A stretch of DNA of 28,996 bases from HB2-32-21 sp041603535 (GCA_041603535.1 JBFIEE010000043.1:1-28996); one strand, 5' to 3'. Positions 16,406 through 24,924 are shown, numbered from the stretch's first letter. The notes: generated by a model from the sequence alone, not told the origin. Made by a program: numbers and translations.

Positions 16406-19243
16406 CTAAGCGTCTAAATCTAGCGCCTGGCTAACAAACCGGCTCTGCTCTTCGAGATGGGACGACATATGCCCTGAGGCTGGAGCTGCCATCGCCCAGC
16501 GCCCGGCATACTTCAGATACAAGGCCTCATCATGCTCGTACAACACGTTGCGAATATGATGTTGGCCGCTATACCACAGCCCCTGATTCATAGGCTCTTC
16601 CTGGCACCACACCGCATCACGGAGGTGTTTGTAAGGTGCCAACACGTCCTTCAGGCGGCTGCTATCAAAGGGGTATAATTGCTCCAGTCTAATAAGCGCG
16701 ACATCGTCTATCTGTTGAGCTTCGCGCTCTTCAAGCAAGTGGTAGTACACCTTACCGGAACAGAGCACCACGCGCTTAACATTCTCTGGAGCCACACTGT
16801 CATCCTGCAGCACCGTTTGAAAACTCCCTTCGGCCAACTCTTCCAAAGAGGAAGTTGCCAGTTTATGACGCAATATCCACTTGGGGCTCATTACGACCAG
16901 TGGTTTACGCGTAAGACGAATGGCCTGGCGTCGCAACATATGAAATAACTGAGCGGGGGTTGTTGGATTACAGACCTGTATATTGTGCTCTGCGCACAAC
17001 TGTAAAAAACGCTCCAGACGAGCGGATGAATGTTCCGGACCCTGCCCCTCATAACCGTGAGGCAATAGCATGGTCAAGCCGCACAGACGACCCCATTTTT
17101 GCTCACCACTGGTAATAAACTGATCAATCACAACCTGAGCGCCGTTGGCGAAGTCACCGAACTGCGCCTCCCAGACAACCAGGGCATGAGGTGTCGCAGA
17201 AGCGTAACCATATTCAAATGCCAGTACCGCCTCTTCTGACAAATAAGAATCGTAAATATCACATCGAGGTTGATCGTCGCGCAGATGATACAGCGGCACG
17301 TAAGGTTCGCCATTCTTCTGGTTGTACAGTACCGCGTGACGATGTGAAAAGGTGCCGCGACCGGAGTCCTGGCCCGCCAACCGAATAGCGTAGCCGTCCT
17401 CAAGAAGTGTGGCATAGGCCAATAATTCGGCCATCCCCCAATTTAGTGGCAAAGCACCGCCCGCCATTTTGCGACGATCGTCGTAAATTTTCTCAACCTG
17501 CCGTTGCACGACCACGCCATCCGGGACATGGTTAACCTTTTGCGCTATTTCTTTCAGCCTGTGCAATTTGATTTTGGTGTCGGCTGGCGCATCCCAGTCA
17601 TGACCGAGATAGGGTTGCCAATCGACAAACAGAGCCTTATCTGGCTCCGAAACGAGGTTGTTGACAACATAGAGGCCTTTATCCAATGCGCCCCTGTATT
17701 CATCAAGCATTGCCTGTGCAGCAGCCTCGCTGAGCACATTGTCAGCCACCAGGGTTTTTGCATACAGCGTCCGCGTGGTTTGATGACTGCGGATTTTTTT
17801 ATACATCAATGGCTGTGTGCCGGATGGTTCGTCGGTTTCATTGTGGCCGCTACGGCGATAACAAACCAGATCAATAACCACATCCTTGTGGAATTGATAC
17901 CGGTAATCCATCGCCACCAGCGTGGCGAACATCACGGCATCCGGATCATCACCGTTAACGTGAAAAATGGGTGCCTGCACCATTTTAGCGACATCGGTAC
18001 AGTACTCTGTGGAACGCGCATCCTCACGCCGACTGGTGGTAAAACCCACCTGGTTATTGATCACTACATGAACAGTGCCACCCGTTTTATAAGCCCGGGT
18101 CTGGGACATTTGCAGTGTTTCCATCACCACGCCCTGACCTGCAAACGCCGCGTCGCCATGCACAATGATCGGCACCACTTCATTGCCCTGATCATCACCA
18201 CGCCGATCCTGACGTGCCCGGGTCGAACCCTCTACCACCGGCCCGACGATTTCCAGATGAGACGGGTTAAAACCCAGTGCGATGTGGACTTCGCCACCCG
18301 GGGTCATCACATTGGACGAAAAACCCTGATGATATTTAACATCACCCGAGGAGTTCAGCAGCTTTTTGCCCTCGAATTCGTCGAACAACTCCATCGGGCT
18401 TTTACCAAAGATGTTGACCAACACATTAAGTCTGCCGCGATGCGCCATGCCTATAACGATTTCACGCGCGCTATATTCACCCGCGCGCTGAATAAGCCCA
18501 TCCAGCATGGGAATAAAGCTCTCTGCGCCTTCGAGGCCAAAGCGTTTTGTCCCCGGAAATTTCGCATCCAGATGGCGTTCAAGCCCTTCCGCCGCGGTAA
18601 GTCTTTCCAGCACACCGATCCGAGCTTCGTTACCATAGCTGGCCCGGGAACGGAAACTCTCAAAACGCTGCTGCAACCACTGCTTTTCCTCCAGGGCAGT
18701 GATATGCATAAATTCCGGCCCGATCTGTCCGCAATACGTCGCTTCCAGCGTATCGACGATATCCCGAAGCGTGGCTTCATCTCTGCCAATGTAGAGCGGC
18801 CCAGTCTGGAAAGTGGTATCGACGTCAGCCTCGGTCAGGCCGTGAAAAAGCAGTTTCAGATCCGGCACATCCATCCGCTCCATCAGGTCGAGCGGATCAA
18901 GTTTTGCCTTTTGATGTCCCCGCTCTCTGTAGGATCCAATAAGCTGAAGCACCTTGACTTGCTTGCGCTCGTGCTCAACATTAACGCCCCCGGATCCCGG
19001 GGCCGGCAAGGGACGTGCCCGCTTCCTGCCAAGCAATTCAAAGTGCGCCTGGATAGTGTCATGGGAGGAATCAGGCCCAGCATGGCCATTGGTTCGCGGC
19101 AGAGCGTCAAAAAAGCCACGCCACTCTTCTGGTACGCCATTGGGGTCGTGGAGATAGGTTTCGTACAAACCTTCAACGTAGGCCGCATTACCGCCGGATA
19201 GGTAGGATGAGCGGAGAAATTCCTGCATGATACTTTCGTGCAT
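16406..19243 (-). CDS. sucA: 2-oxoglutarate dehydrogenase E1
   Basis: SucA is the thiamine diphosphate-dependent decarboxylase of the 2-oxoglutarate dehydrogenase complex. The protein has 945 residues with the start used here, a typical length. It shows the short N-terminal arm LSGGNAAYVEGLYETYLHDPNGVPEEWR that contacts the complex, GMAHRGRLNVLVN and GDAAFAGQGVVMETL of the active site, and the NNQVGFTT segment of the cofactor domain. ATG 19243 is preferred over an in-frame ATG nine codons earlier (19270): it has GGAG eight bases upstream and gives MHESIMQEFLRSSYLSGG, matching relatives. A 158-bp gap separates it from sdhB; it contains no obvious terminator, only imperfect inverted repeats. 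Its opposite strand carries a long open frame that is judged non-coding. Confidence 0.97.
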   Translation of the reverse strand: MHESIMQEFLRSSYLSGGNAAYVEGLYETYLHDPNGVPEEWRGFFDALPRTNGHAGPDSSHDTIQAHFELLGRKRARPLPAPGSGGVNVEHERKQVKVLQLIGSYRERGHQKAKLDPLDLMERMDVPDLKLLFHGLTEADVDTTFQTGPLYIGRDEATLRDIVDTLEATYCGQIGPEFMHITALEEKQWLQQRFESFRSRASYGNEARIGVLERLTAAEGLERHLDAKFPGTKRFGLEGAESFIPMLDGLIQRAGEYSAREIVIGMAHRGRLNVLVNIFGKSPMELFDEFEGKKLLNSSGDVKYHQGFSSNVMTPGGEVHIALGFNPSHLEIVGPVVEGSTRARQDRRGDDQGNEVVPIIVHGDAAFAGQGVVMETLQMSQTRAYKTGGTVHVVINNQVGFTTSRREDARSTEYCTDVAKMVQAPIFHVNGDDPDAVMFATLVAMDYRYQFHKDVVIDLVCYRRSGHNETDEPSGTQPLMYKKIRSHQTTRTLYAKTLVADNVLSEAAAQAMLDEYRGALDKGLYVVNNLVSEPDKALFVDWQPYLGHDWDAPADTKIKLHRLKEIAQKVNHVPDGVVVQRQVEKIYDDRRKMAGGALPLNWGMAELLAYATLLEDGYAIRLAGQDSGRGTFSHRHAVLYNQKNGEPYVPLYHLRDDQPRCDIYDSYLSEEAVLAFEYGYASATPHALVVWEAQFGDFANGAQVVIDQFITSGEQKWGRLCGLTMLLPHGYEGQGPEHSSARLERFLQLCAEHNIQVCNPTTPAQLFHMLRRQAIRLTRKPLVVMSPKWILRHKLATSSLEELAEGSFQTVLQDDSVAPENVKRVVLCSGKVYYHLLEEREAQQIDDVALIRLEQLYPFDSSRLKDVLAPYKHLRDAVWCQEEPMNQGLWYSGQHHIRNVLYEHDEALYLKYAGRWAMAAPASGHMSSHLEEQSRFVSQALDLDA

Positions 19244-19401
19244 CACTTTAACTCCGGTATTTGCCAACAAGCCTGTATTCGTTCAACCCTGGTTTAAGTC
19301 GAGGACTCAACAATATAACGACAGCGTACGCGCCGCCGACTCTGGGTCAGCTGAAAAGCCATTCCGGTCGCAGACCCTACCATAACCAGGTATCACGTCT
19401 A

Positions 19402-20106
19402 TCACGTACCGCTACTTAATAACATGTGACGGATATGGCCAATTGCCCGGGTTGGATTCAAACTTTTTGGGCACACGGCCACGCAGTTCTGGATACCGTG
19501 GCAACGGAACACGCTAAACGGATCATCCAGTTTTGACAGGCGCTCTTCAGTCGCGGTATCACGACTGTCGGCGAGGAAGCGGTAGGCCTGCAATAACCCC
19601 GCCGGGCCGATAAATTTATCCGGATTCCACCAAAATGAGGGGCAACTTGTAGAACAACAGGCACAGAGAATACACTCATACAACCCGTCAAGCTTCTCTC
19701 TGTCTTCAATCGTTTGCAGTCTTTCGATCGCGGGCGGCGGACTATCGTTTAACAGGTAAGGCTGAATTTTTTCGTACTGCGCATAGAACTGGCTCATATC
19801 GATGACCAGATCCCGGATTACGGGCAATCCCGGCAATGGCCGCAATACCAGCTTGTTCTTTTTAACACATTCAGACAAGGGCGTGACACAGGCCAGACCG
19901 TTTTTGCCATTCATATTAACGCCGTCTGAGCCACACACCCCTTCGCGGCAGGATCGCCGAAAGACCAGGCTGGTATCCTGGGCTTTAAGCAGCTCAAGGA
20001 CATCGAGAACCATCAGATCCTTGCCACCAGTATCAAGTTCAAAGTCCTGCATAAAAGGCACAGAATCTTTTTCCGGGTTGTAGCGATAAATACTGACTTG
20101 AAGCAT
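19402..20106 (-). CDS. sdhB: Succinate dehydrogenase iron-sulfur subunit
   Basis: SdhB passes electrons from the flavin of SdhA to ubiquinone through three iron-sulfur centres. The 234-aa protein shows all ligands: the [2Fe-2S] set C53, C58, D61 and C73 (with aspartate in the third place, as in many SdhB), the [4Fe-4S] set C145, C148, C151 and C212, and the [3Fe-4S] set C155, C202 and C208. The N-terminal half is a plant-type ferredoxin domain and the C-terminal half a helical bacterial ferredoxin domain. It lies 66 bp after sdhA. The sequence around its stop holds two copies of TATCACGT (19391 and 19400), with no known role. Confidence 0.97.
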   Translation of the reverse strand: MLQVSIYRYNPEKDSVPFMQDFELDTGGKDLMVLDVLELLKAQDTSLVFRRSCREGVCGSDGVNMNGKNGLACVTPLSECVKKNKLVLRPLPGLPVIRDLVIDMSQFYAQYEKIQPYLLNDSPPPAIERLQTIEDREKLDGLYECILCACCSTSCPSFWWNPDKFIGPAGLLQAYRFLADSRDTATEERLSKLDDPFSVFRCHGIQNCVAVCPKSLNPTRAIGHIRHMLLSSGT

Positions 20107-20172
20107 TATTTAAAATCCCCTGGGAGCCAGGAAGTAGTCATAATTAAGCTTGAACTCTATTAAATAGCGAAC

Positions 20173-21945
20173 TTAGTAGGTTCGAGCCTTCGGTGCAAAA
20201 GCTTCACGGGTGACCGGTGTGAAATTGACAGCACGTTTCTTAACGGCTTTGTCACCGGGGAAATATAGCGAATGACACAACCAGTTATCATCATCACGCT
20301 CAGTATAATCTTCACGCGCGTGGGCACCACGACTTTCCTTACGCTCTTCCGCAGCAATCGCAGTGGCCTCGGCCACTTCAAACAAATTCTGCAATTCAAG
20401 GGCCTCGATGCGCGAGGTATTAAACGTCTGGCTTTTATCGACCAGCCCCACGCATTCAACACGCTGACGCAATTCTGCAAGTTTTTTGACACCCTCCTGC
20501 ATAAAATCACCGCGCCGGAATACGCCAAAATGATTTTGCATAATGGTTTGCAACTCATTGCGTAGATCAGCTACTGATTCATCACTTTTACTGCTGTTGA
20601 CTTTATTAAGGCGCGCCATCGCAGCCTCAATATCCGTGTCAGACGCGTCACGCAGTTCAATGCCTTCGCGCAGGGCTTGCTCGATAAAGAGACCGGAAGA
20701 GCGCCCGAACACCACGAGATCGAGCAGGGAATTACCCCCGAGGCGGTTTGAACCGTGTACCGACACGCAAGCTACTTCACCACAGGCAAAAAAACCATCG
20801 ACGATGCGATCAAGCCCATCGGTGCCCTGCGTTAACGCCTGCCCATGCACATTGGTGGGTATTCCTCCCATCATATAATGGCAGGTTGGCACGACGGGGA
20901 CGGGCTCCTTTACTGGATCAGTGTGGGCAAAGGTTTGCGCCAGCTCACAAATCCCCGGCAGCCGACTGTGCAGCACGTCTTCACCGAGATGATCAAGCTT
21001 GAGCAGCACATGGTCACCCAGCGGCCCGCAACCACGACCCTCCAGAATTTCCAGCACCATCGACCGCGCAACCACGTCACGTCCGGCCAGATCCTTGGCG
21101 TTGGGCGCGTAACGTTCCATAAACCGCTCACCGTCCTTGTTGATTAAATAGCCACCCTCACCCCGACATCCTTCGGTAACCAGGACGCCAGCGCCATAAA
21201 TACCAGTGGGGTGGAATTGCCACATCTCAATATCCTGCACAGGAAAGTTGGCTCGCAATGCCATTCCCACACCGTCGCCGGTATTGATATGCGCATTCGT
21301 CGTCGATGCATATATCCGTCCTGCACCGCCGGTAGCCAGCACCGTTGCTTTGGACTTCACATAAACGGTCTCGCCAGTTTCGATATCGATGGCAATCACG
21401 CCAACTACCGCACCGTCCTGGTTCTTAACGAGATCAATCGCAAACCACTCATTGAGAAAAACAGTTTTATTTTTTAAATTGCCCTGATAAAGGGTGTGCA
21501 ACAAAGCATGACCCGTGCGATCAGCCGCCGCACAGGTCCGTGCTGCCTGACCGCCATTGCCAAAATCTTTTGACTGGCCACCGAACGGCCTTTGATAAAT
21601 GCGCCCTTCTTTTGTCCTCGAAAACGGCAAACCCATGTGTTCCAGCTCATAGACCGCTGCGGGACCGACCGAGCACATATACTCAATGGCATCCTGGTCA
21701 CCGATGTAATCAGAACCCTTGACCGTATCGTACATATGCCACTGCCACTGATCGTTGGGGTCATCGCTGGCAATTGCGCAAGTGATGCCACCCTGAGCAG
21801 ACACCGTATGAGAGCGTGTTGGGAAAACTTTGGAAATAACAGCCGTCTTGTAGCCAGACTGGGAAAGCTGCAGAGCCGCTCGCATACCAGCGCCACCACC
21901 ACCGACGATAACACCATCAAACGAAATGGTTCGAATGTTAGCCAT
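20173..21945 (-). CDS. sdhA: Succinate dehydrogenase flavoprotein subunit
   Basis: SdhA oxidises succinate to fumarate at a covalently bound FAD on the cytoplasmic face of the membrane. The 590-aa protein has the dinucleotide-binding GGGGAG at 15-20, the flavinylated histidine H46 in RSHTVSAQGG, the substrate-site segments QFHPTGIYGAG and GERFMERYAP, the catalytic region GRDVVARS, and HGSNRLGGNSLLD near the C-terminal part of the flavin domain. The C-terminal helical domain ends with NFTPVTREAFAPKARTY, typical of the family. The ATG lies four bases after the sdhD stop, so translation is probably coupled. Reading frame and length show no damage. Confidence 0.98.
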   Translation of the reverse strand: MANIRTISFDGVIVGGGGAGMRAALQLSQSGYKTAVISKVFPTRSHTVSAQGGITCAIASDDPNDQWQWHMYDTVKGSDYIGDQDAIEYMCSVGPAAVYELEHMGLPFSRTKEGRIYQRPFGGQSKDFGNGGQAARTCAAADRTGHALLHTLYQGNLKNKTVFLNEWFAIDLVKNQDGAVVGVIAIDIETGETVYVKSKATVLATGGAGRIYASTTNAHINTGDGVGMALRANFPVQDIEMWQFHPTGIYGAGVLVTEGCRGEGGYLINKDGERFMERYAPNAKDLAGRDVVARSMVLEILEGRGCGPLGDHVLLKLDHLGEDVLHSRLPGICELAQTFAHTDPVKEPVPVVPTCHYMMGGIPTNVHGQALTQGTDGLDRIVDGFFACGEVACVSVHGSNRLGGNSLLDLVVFGRSSGLFIEQALREGIELRDASDTDIEAAMARLNKVNSSKSDESVADLRNELQTIMQNHFGVFRRGDFMQEGVKKLAELRQRVECVGLVDKSQTFNTSRIEALELQNLFEVAEATAIAAEERKESRGAHAREDYTERDDDNWLCHSLYFPGDKAVKKRAVNFTPVTREAFAPKARTY

Positions 21946-21949
21946 TCAG

Positions 21950-22321
21950 TCAAATCCCCCAGAGAATTGCGATTGCCCAAACCACATAGGCCAGGGTGAC
22001 GGCGATCATGCCGAGTTGTAGAAAAACCCTGAGGACGGTCGCCCTGGGGCCTAGCAAACGAACCGTCACGTAATCGGTCAACACCGCCCACATACCAATC
22101 CAGGCGTGAGCAGCAAGGGACAACACGGCGAACAGACTCAGCAAACGCACCAGAAAGTGACTATGCAGCGCTTTCCACTCAGGGTACGTGACTTCACCTG
22201 CCAAGAGGAGATACCCGACGATAAATACCAGATAAACCGTCATCACCACAGCGGTCGCGCGCTGTGTCAGCCAATCTGACAGGCCACTGCGGCCAAAACT
22301 TGTTACATTGCCTACAGCCAT
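21950..22321 (-). CDS. sdhD: Succinate dehydrogenase membrane anchor SdhD
   Basis: One of two small anchor subunits that hold the complex in the membrane and help form the haem and quinone sites. The 123-aa protein starts MAVGNVTSFGRSGLSDWLTQR and has three hydrophobic segments, around TAVVMTVYLVFIVGYLLL, LLSLFAVLSLAAHAWIGMWAVL and VFLQLGMIAVTLAYVVWAIAIL. The HAWIGMWAVLTDYV stretch matches the conserved H-x3-G-x6-DY region. The frame is open upstream, but that extension is out of frame with sdhC sequence and looks unlike any SdhD, so ATG 22321 is used. It overlaps the end of sdhC by ten bases. Confidence 0.94.
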   Translation of the reverse strand: MAVGNVTSFGRSGLSDWLTQRATAVVMTVYLVFIVGYLLLAGEVTYPEWKALHSHFLVRLLSLFAVLSLAAHAWIGMWAVLTDYVTVRLLGPRATVLRVFLQLGMIAVTLAYVVWAIAILWGI

Positions 22322-22689
22322 ACCCAGACCCCCACCACAACAATCAGCACAGCTGCGCCTACTAGCACAATCTTTGCCCCGAGAACTCCGCCCTCCAGGC
22401 TTTCGCCGATACCGCAATCCATAATCAAGTGACGTATGCCCGCGAGCAGATGGTAAGCGAGGGCAGCGAGTGTCCCCCACAGCACAAATTGCGCGACTGG
22501 ATGAGTCAGCGTTGATTTGAGCGCATCAAAGCTTTCCTGAGAGGCAAGACTCGCGTCCAGCATCCACAATAAGATGCCCGTCGCTATAAATAGAATGACA
22601 CCAGATACACGGTGCAGGATAGAAACGTAAGCGGTAATCGGAAGGCTCATTGTTCCGATATCGAGATTGACCGGTCTTTTATCGCTCAC
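22312..22689 (-). CDS. sdhC: Succinate dehydrogenase cytochrome b556 subunit SdhC
   Basis: The other membrane anchor, contributing a haem ligand and part of the ubiquinone site. The protein has 125 residues with the start used here. It begins with the family sequence RPVNLDI and TAYVSILHRVSGVIL, and contains AYHLLAGIRHLIMD, the conserved histidine-rich haem region, within three transmembrane segments. The start is GTG 22689, giving (M)SDKRPVNLD as in Pseudomonas; an in-frame TTG three codons earlier is less likely because AGAGG would be too close to it. For the GTG the AGAGG is about 11 bases upstream, a little far. First gene of the sdh-suc cluster; its leader holds a terminator-like hairpin. 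Confidence 0.94.
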   Translation of the reverse strand: MSDKRPVNLDIGTMSLPITAYVSILHRVSGVILFIATGILLWMLDASLASQESFDALKSTLTHPVAQFVLWGTLAALAYHLLAGIRHLIMDCGIGESLEGGVLGAKIVLVGAAVLIVVVGVWVWL

Positions 22690-22721
22690 AATATACAATA
22701 CCTCTGATTCAACTTGGGCAC

Positions 22722-22754
22722 AAAAAAGGGGTGTCCAATGTTTACGGAAACCCC
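22722..22754 (-). terminator. Terminator-like hairpin in the sdhC leader (possible attenuator)
   Basis: Read on the minus strand, GGGGT (22754-22750), one mismatch and TCC (22748-22746) pair with GGA (22736-22734) and ACCCC (22732-22728), leaving a loop of about nine bases, followed at once by six T (22727-22722). This has the form of an intrinsic terminator, yet no gene lies upstream on this strand: it stands between the predicted sdhC promoter and the sdhC start. A rival stem, TTGGACAC (22738-22731) with GTGCCCAA (22721-22714) and one mismatch, would use the terminator's 3' arm and so exclude it. Confidence 0.55.
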
Positions 22755-22793
22755 ATCTGCAATAGCCTTAGACGCTATAAATGAACGCCGCTC

Positions 22794-22822
22794 AGTATAG
22801 AAGTATTGATGTTTAATTACAA
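22794..22822 (-). promoter_or_regulatory. Sigma-70-like promoter for the sdh-suc cluster
   Basis: On the minus strand TTGTAA (22822-22817) and TATACT (22799-22794) are 17 bases apart. The predicted start near 22787 gives a leader of about 100 bases before sdhC. It is the best match in the 403-bp gap between the divergent sdhC and gltA starts. Confidence 0.6.
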
Positions 22823-22997
22823 CGCGCCACGAAGACTTACCTGCCTCATCAACATCAGCTCACTAGCCCGAATCACGCCAAAGCCACGCTGATGCCCGGG
22901 TCACCCACACACTTCCAGTTAGCGCCCGGCAGAAGCGTTATTTACCTTTCTGTCCATACACAGGCACGCTTCTGGGTCTGTCCGAACCCAAAGCAAA

Positions 22998-23025
22998 TTG
23001 ACAAATACGCACCTACAGATATAGT
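22998..23025 (+). promoter_or_regulatory. Sigma-70-like promoter of gltA
   Basis: TTGACA (22998-23003) is a perfect -35 element, followed after 16 bases by TATAGT (23020-23025). The predicted transcript begins near 23032, giving a leader of about 60 bases. The 170 bases between this and the sdh promoter contain no feature I can name. Confidence 0.75.
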
Positions 23026-23092
23026 CTCCGGCCTCTGCAATTACAAGGTTAGCCCACGCGGCCTACTTTCGACCGTTTTTCAGGAGCACGCT

Positions 23093-24370
23093 ATGACAGA
23101 AAAGAAAGCCGTTTTAAGTATCGATGGGCGTGGTGAGCCCATTGACCTGCCGATTTTTTCAGGCACTCTGGGACAGGACGTTATCGACGTCAGCTCGCTC
23201 ACCTCAAACGACATCTTTACGTTCGACCCTGGTTTCACGTCAACCGCATCTTGTGAATCAAAAATTACTTATATCGATGGCGAAAAAGGGGTCTTACTAC
23301 ATCGCGGATACCCCATCGAAGAACTTGCGGAAAAATCCACCTACCTGGAAACATGCTATCTGCTGCTAAACGGCGAATTACCTGACGCAGCTCAAAAAGC
23401 AGAATTTGAAAGCATCATTTCTTCGCACACCATGGTTAACCGCTCTATTGAACAGTTTATGTCGGGGTTTCGATACGACGCACATCCCATGGCTATTATG
23501 TGTGGCGTGGTGGCTGCGATGTCTTCGTTCTACCACGATTCGCTCGACATCAATAATCCCACGCATCGCATGATTACCGCCCACAGATTAATTGCAAAAA
23601 TGCCAACTCTGGCCGCCATGTGCTACAAGCATTACATCGGTCAACCCTATATGTACCCCAATAACTCTATGGGCTATGCAGAAAACTTTCTTCACATGAT
23701 GTTTGGCACACCTTGCGACGAACCCAGTATTAGCCCAGTGGTGGCCAAGGCCATGGATCTGTTATTTTTGCTCCATGCCGACCACGAACAGAACGCGTCG
23801 ACATCTACCGTACGGCTGGCCGGATCTTCCGGCGCCAATCCGTTCTCCTGTATTGCTGCGGGTATCGCTGCGCTGTGGGGACCCTCTCATGGCGGCGCAA
23901 ATCAGGCCGTGCTTGAGATGCTTGCGGAAATCGGCGACGAGAAAAATATTGAACAATTTGTTAAGCGGGCAAAGGACAAGAACGACCCCTTCCGATTAAT
24001 GGGCTTTGGTCATCGGGTTTACAAGAATTTCGACCCTCGCGCCAAGGTCATGAAACAAGCCTGTGACGATGTCCTGGCGGAGCTCGGAATCGAGGACGAT
24101 CCCCTGCTAAAAATAGCTAAACGCCTCGAAAAACTCGCGCTGGAAGACGACTATTTTGTCAGCAAAAAACTCTACCCAAATGTTGATTTCTACTCCGGCA
24201 TTATCATGAAAGCCATCGGCATACCTACCGAAATGTTCACCGTTATATTCGCAACGGGCCGAACCGTCGGGTGGATCGCTCACTGGAACGAAATGATCAG
24301 CAACCCCTACAAAATTGGCCGACCACGACAGCTGTATACCGGCCCAGGCCAACGTAGCATACCGTCTTAA
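23093..24370 (+). CDS. gltA: Citrate synthase (type II, hexameric type)
   Basis: GltA condenses acetyl-CoA and oxaloacetate to citrate, the entry step of the TCA cycle. The 425-aa protein matches the E. coli-type enzyme: catalytic H266 in GPSHGG, H307 in GFGHRVYK and D365 in VDFYSG, plus the substrate-binding LHADHEQNAS with H231. C208 in FGTPCDE stands where E. coli GltA has the cysteine linked to NADH inhibition, so allosteric control of that kind is possible. The frame is open 201 bases upstream, but ATG 23093 is chosen because CAGGAG stands eight bases before it and the family N-terminus follows; the upstream extension also contains the promoter. It is divergent from sdhC, as in Pseudomonas. 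Confidence 0.97.
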   Translation: MTEKKAVLSIDGRGEPIDLPIFSGTLGQDVIDVSSLTSNDIFTFDPGFTSTASCESKITYIDGEKGVLLHRGYPIEELAEKSTYLETCYLLLNGELPDAAQKAEFESIISSHTMVNRSIEQFMSGFRYDAHPMAIMCGVVAAMSSFYHDSLDINNPTHRMITAHRLIAKMPTLAAMCYKHYIGQPYMYPNNSMGYAENFLHMMFGTPCDEPSISPVVAKAMDLLFLLHADHEQNASTSTVRLAGSSGANPFSCIAAGIAALWGPSHGGANQAVLEMLAEIGDEKNIEQFVKRAKDKNDPFRLMGFGHRVYKNFDPRAKVMKQACDDVLAELGIEDDPLLKIAKRLEKLALEDDYFVSKKLYPNVDFYSGIIMKAIGIPTEMFTVIFATGRTVGWIAHWNEMISNPYKIGRPRQLYTGPGQRSIPS

Positions 24371-24403
24371 AAGTCTGGAATTGACCACTTCCGCTAAGAT
24401 CCC

Positions 24404-24439
24404 CCAGCCAACGGCCTGCCTGTCAGGGCCGCGGGCTGG
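24404..24439. other. Stable hairpin downstream of gltA
   Basis: CCAGCC (24404-24409) pairs with GGCTGG (24434-24439), and inside it CGGCCTG (24412-24418) pairs with CAGGGCCG (24424-24431) with one bulged G, leaving a five-base loop. It starts 33 bases past the gltA stop. There is no T-run on either strand, so it may protect the mRNA 3' end or mark a factor-dependent stop rather than act as an intrinsic terminator. Confidence 0.5.
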
Positions 24440-24561
24440 AAAATCAGCGCAGTCCTCTCAGCACTATTCTGCCGAAGCTTTGACCACGCTGGTTTATCGC
24501 CCCTGAGCCAAACCCGAAAGGAAACAGGCGGTTATAAAAAGCTACTGTTAACACGATGATG

Positions 24562-24601
24562 ATTGGTTAATTGGCTGACTAACTGATTGGTTAATTATTC
24601 A
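24562..24601. repeat. Degenerate 8-bp tandem repeat
   Basis: Five consecutive octamers can be read: ATTGGTTA, ATTGGCTG, ACTAACTG, ATTGGTTA, ATTATTCA. Units one and four are identical and are part of a 13-bp direct repeat TGATTGGTTAATT (24560-24572 and 24584-24596). It is in non-coding DNA between gltA and the tRNA; no function can be assigned. Confidence 0.6.
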
Positions 24602-24797
24602 ATCCGGCTTAAATACTGCGGCACACGATACCTTTCGCCGCACAGCCCAACTTCCGGTAAGCAGGAGGCAATCAGACTCACGTCTGGTAAAAAACAGAGT
24701 GGAGTCCAGAATCTGCTACGCAAATAATTGCCAGGTTCAGTCAGACCGCAAAACGTTAAGGATAGAATCTTTGCCGCAAGCAACATTTTCCGTAAAC

Positions 24798-24824
24798 AAA
24801 AAAAGGCAGCGAAAAGGCTGCCTT
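24798..24824 (-). terminator. Intrinsic terminator after tRNA-Ala
   Basis: AAGGCAGC (24803-24810) and GCTGCCTT (24817-24824) form a perfect 8-bp stem with a six-base loop. On the minus strand it is followed by a run of T. It lies nine bases past the tRNA 3' end and should end transcripts from the tRNA promoter and any readthrough from gltX. Confidence 0.85.
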
Positions 24825-24833
24825 CCTGATGAT

Positions 24834-24909
24834 TGGTGGAGCTAAGCGGGATCGAACCGCTGACCTCAACACTGCCAGTGTTGCGCTCTCCCAGCTGAGC
24901 TATAGCCCC
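24834..24909 (-). tRNA. tRNA-Ala (anticodon GGC)
   Basis: The 76-base minus-strand sequence folds as a complete cloverleaf: acceptor GGGGCTA paired with TAGCTCC, a D-arm with AGCTGGGAGAGC, anticodon stem CAACA/TGTTG around the loop CTGGCAG with anticodon GGC, the T-arm with GGTTCGATCC, and an encoded CCA end. Apart from the anticodon stem it is nearly identical to E. coli tRNA-Ala(GGC). It reads GCC/GCU alanine codons. It begins 40 bases after the gltX stop and has its own promoter and terminator. Confidence 0.98.
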
Positions 24910-24924
24910 TTGATGAGGTGCGAG

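Larger units (their letters stand above)
24371..24833. other. 463-bp stretch without a convincing gene
   Basis: Between gltA and tRNA-Ala no credible coding region was found. It holds a hairpin near the gltA end, an 8-bp-period repeat in the middle, and the tRNA terminator at the right end. A 63-codon open frame on the minus strand (24786-24595) has no ribosome binding site, no recognisable motif and lies beyond the tRNA terminator, so it is not called. Confidence 0.6.

Noticed and set aside
17504..19201. A 565-codon open frame on the plus strand opposite sucA
   Set aside because: It lies entirely antisense to a well-supported sucA, shows no family motif, is rich in His, Arg and Cys as expected of an antisense reading, and has no ribosome binding site.
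22322..22480. Longer SdhD reading starting inside sdhC
   Set aside because: The extra residues are the out-of-frame reading of sdhC; SdhD proteins start near 22321.
22892..23092. Upstream in-frame extension of gltA
   Set aside because: Not part of citrate synthase; the strong promoter and CAGGAG ribosome binding site lie inside it.
24595..24786. A 63-codon minus-strand open frame between gltA and tRNA-Ala
   Set aside because: No ribosome binding site, no recognisable domain, and it lies beyond the strong tRNA terminator on its strand.
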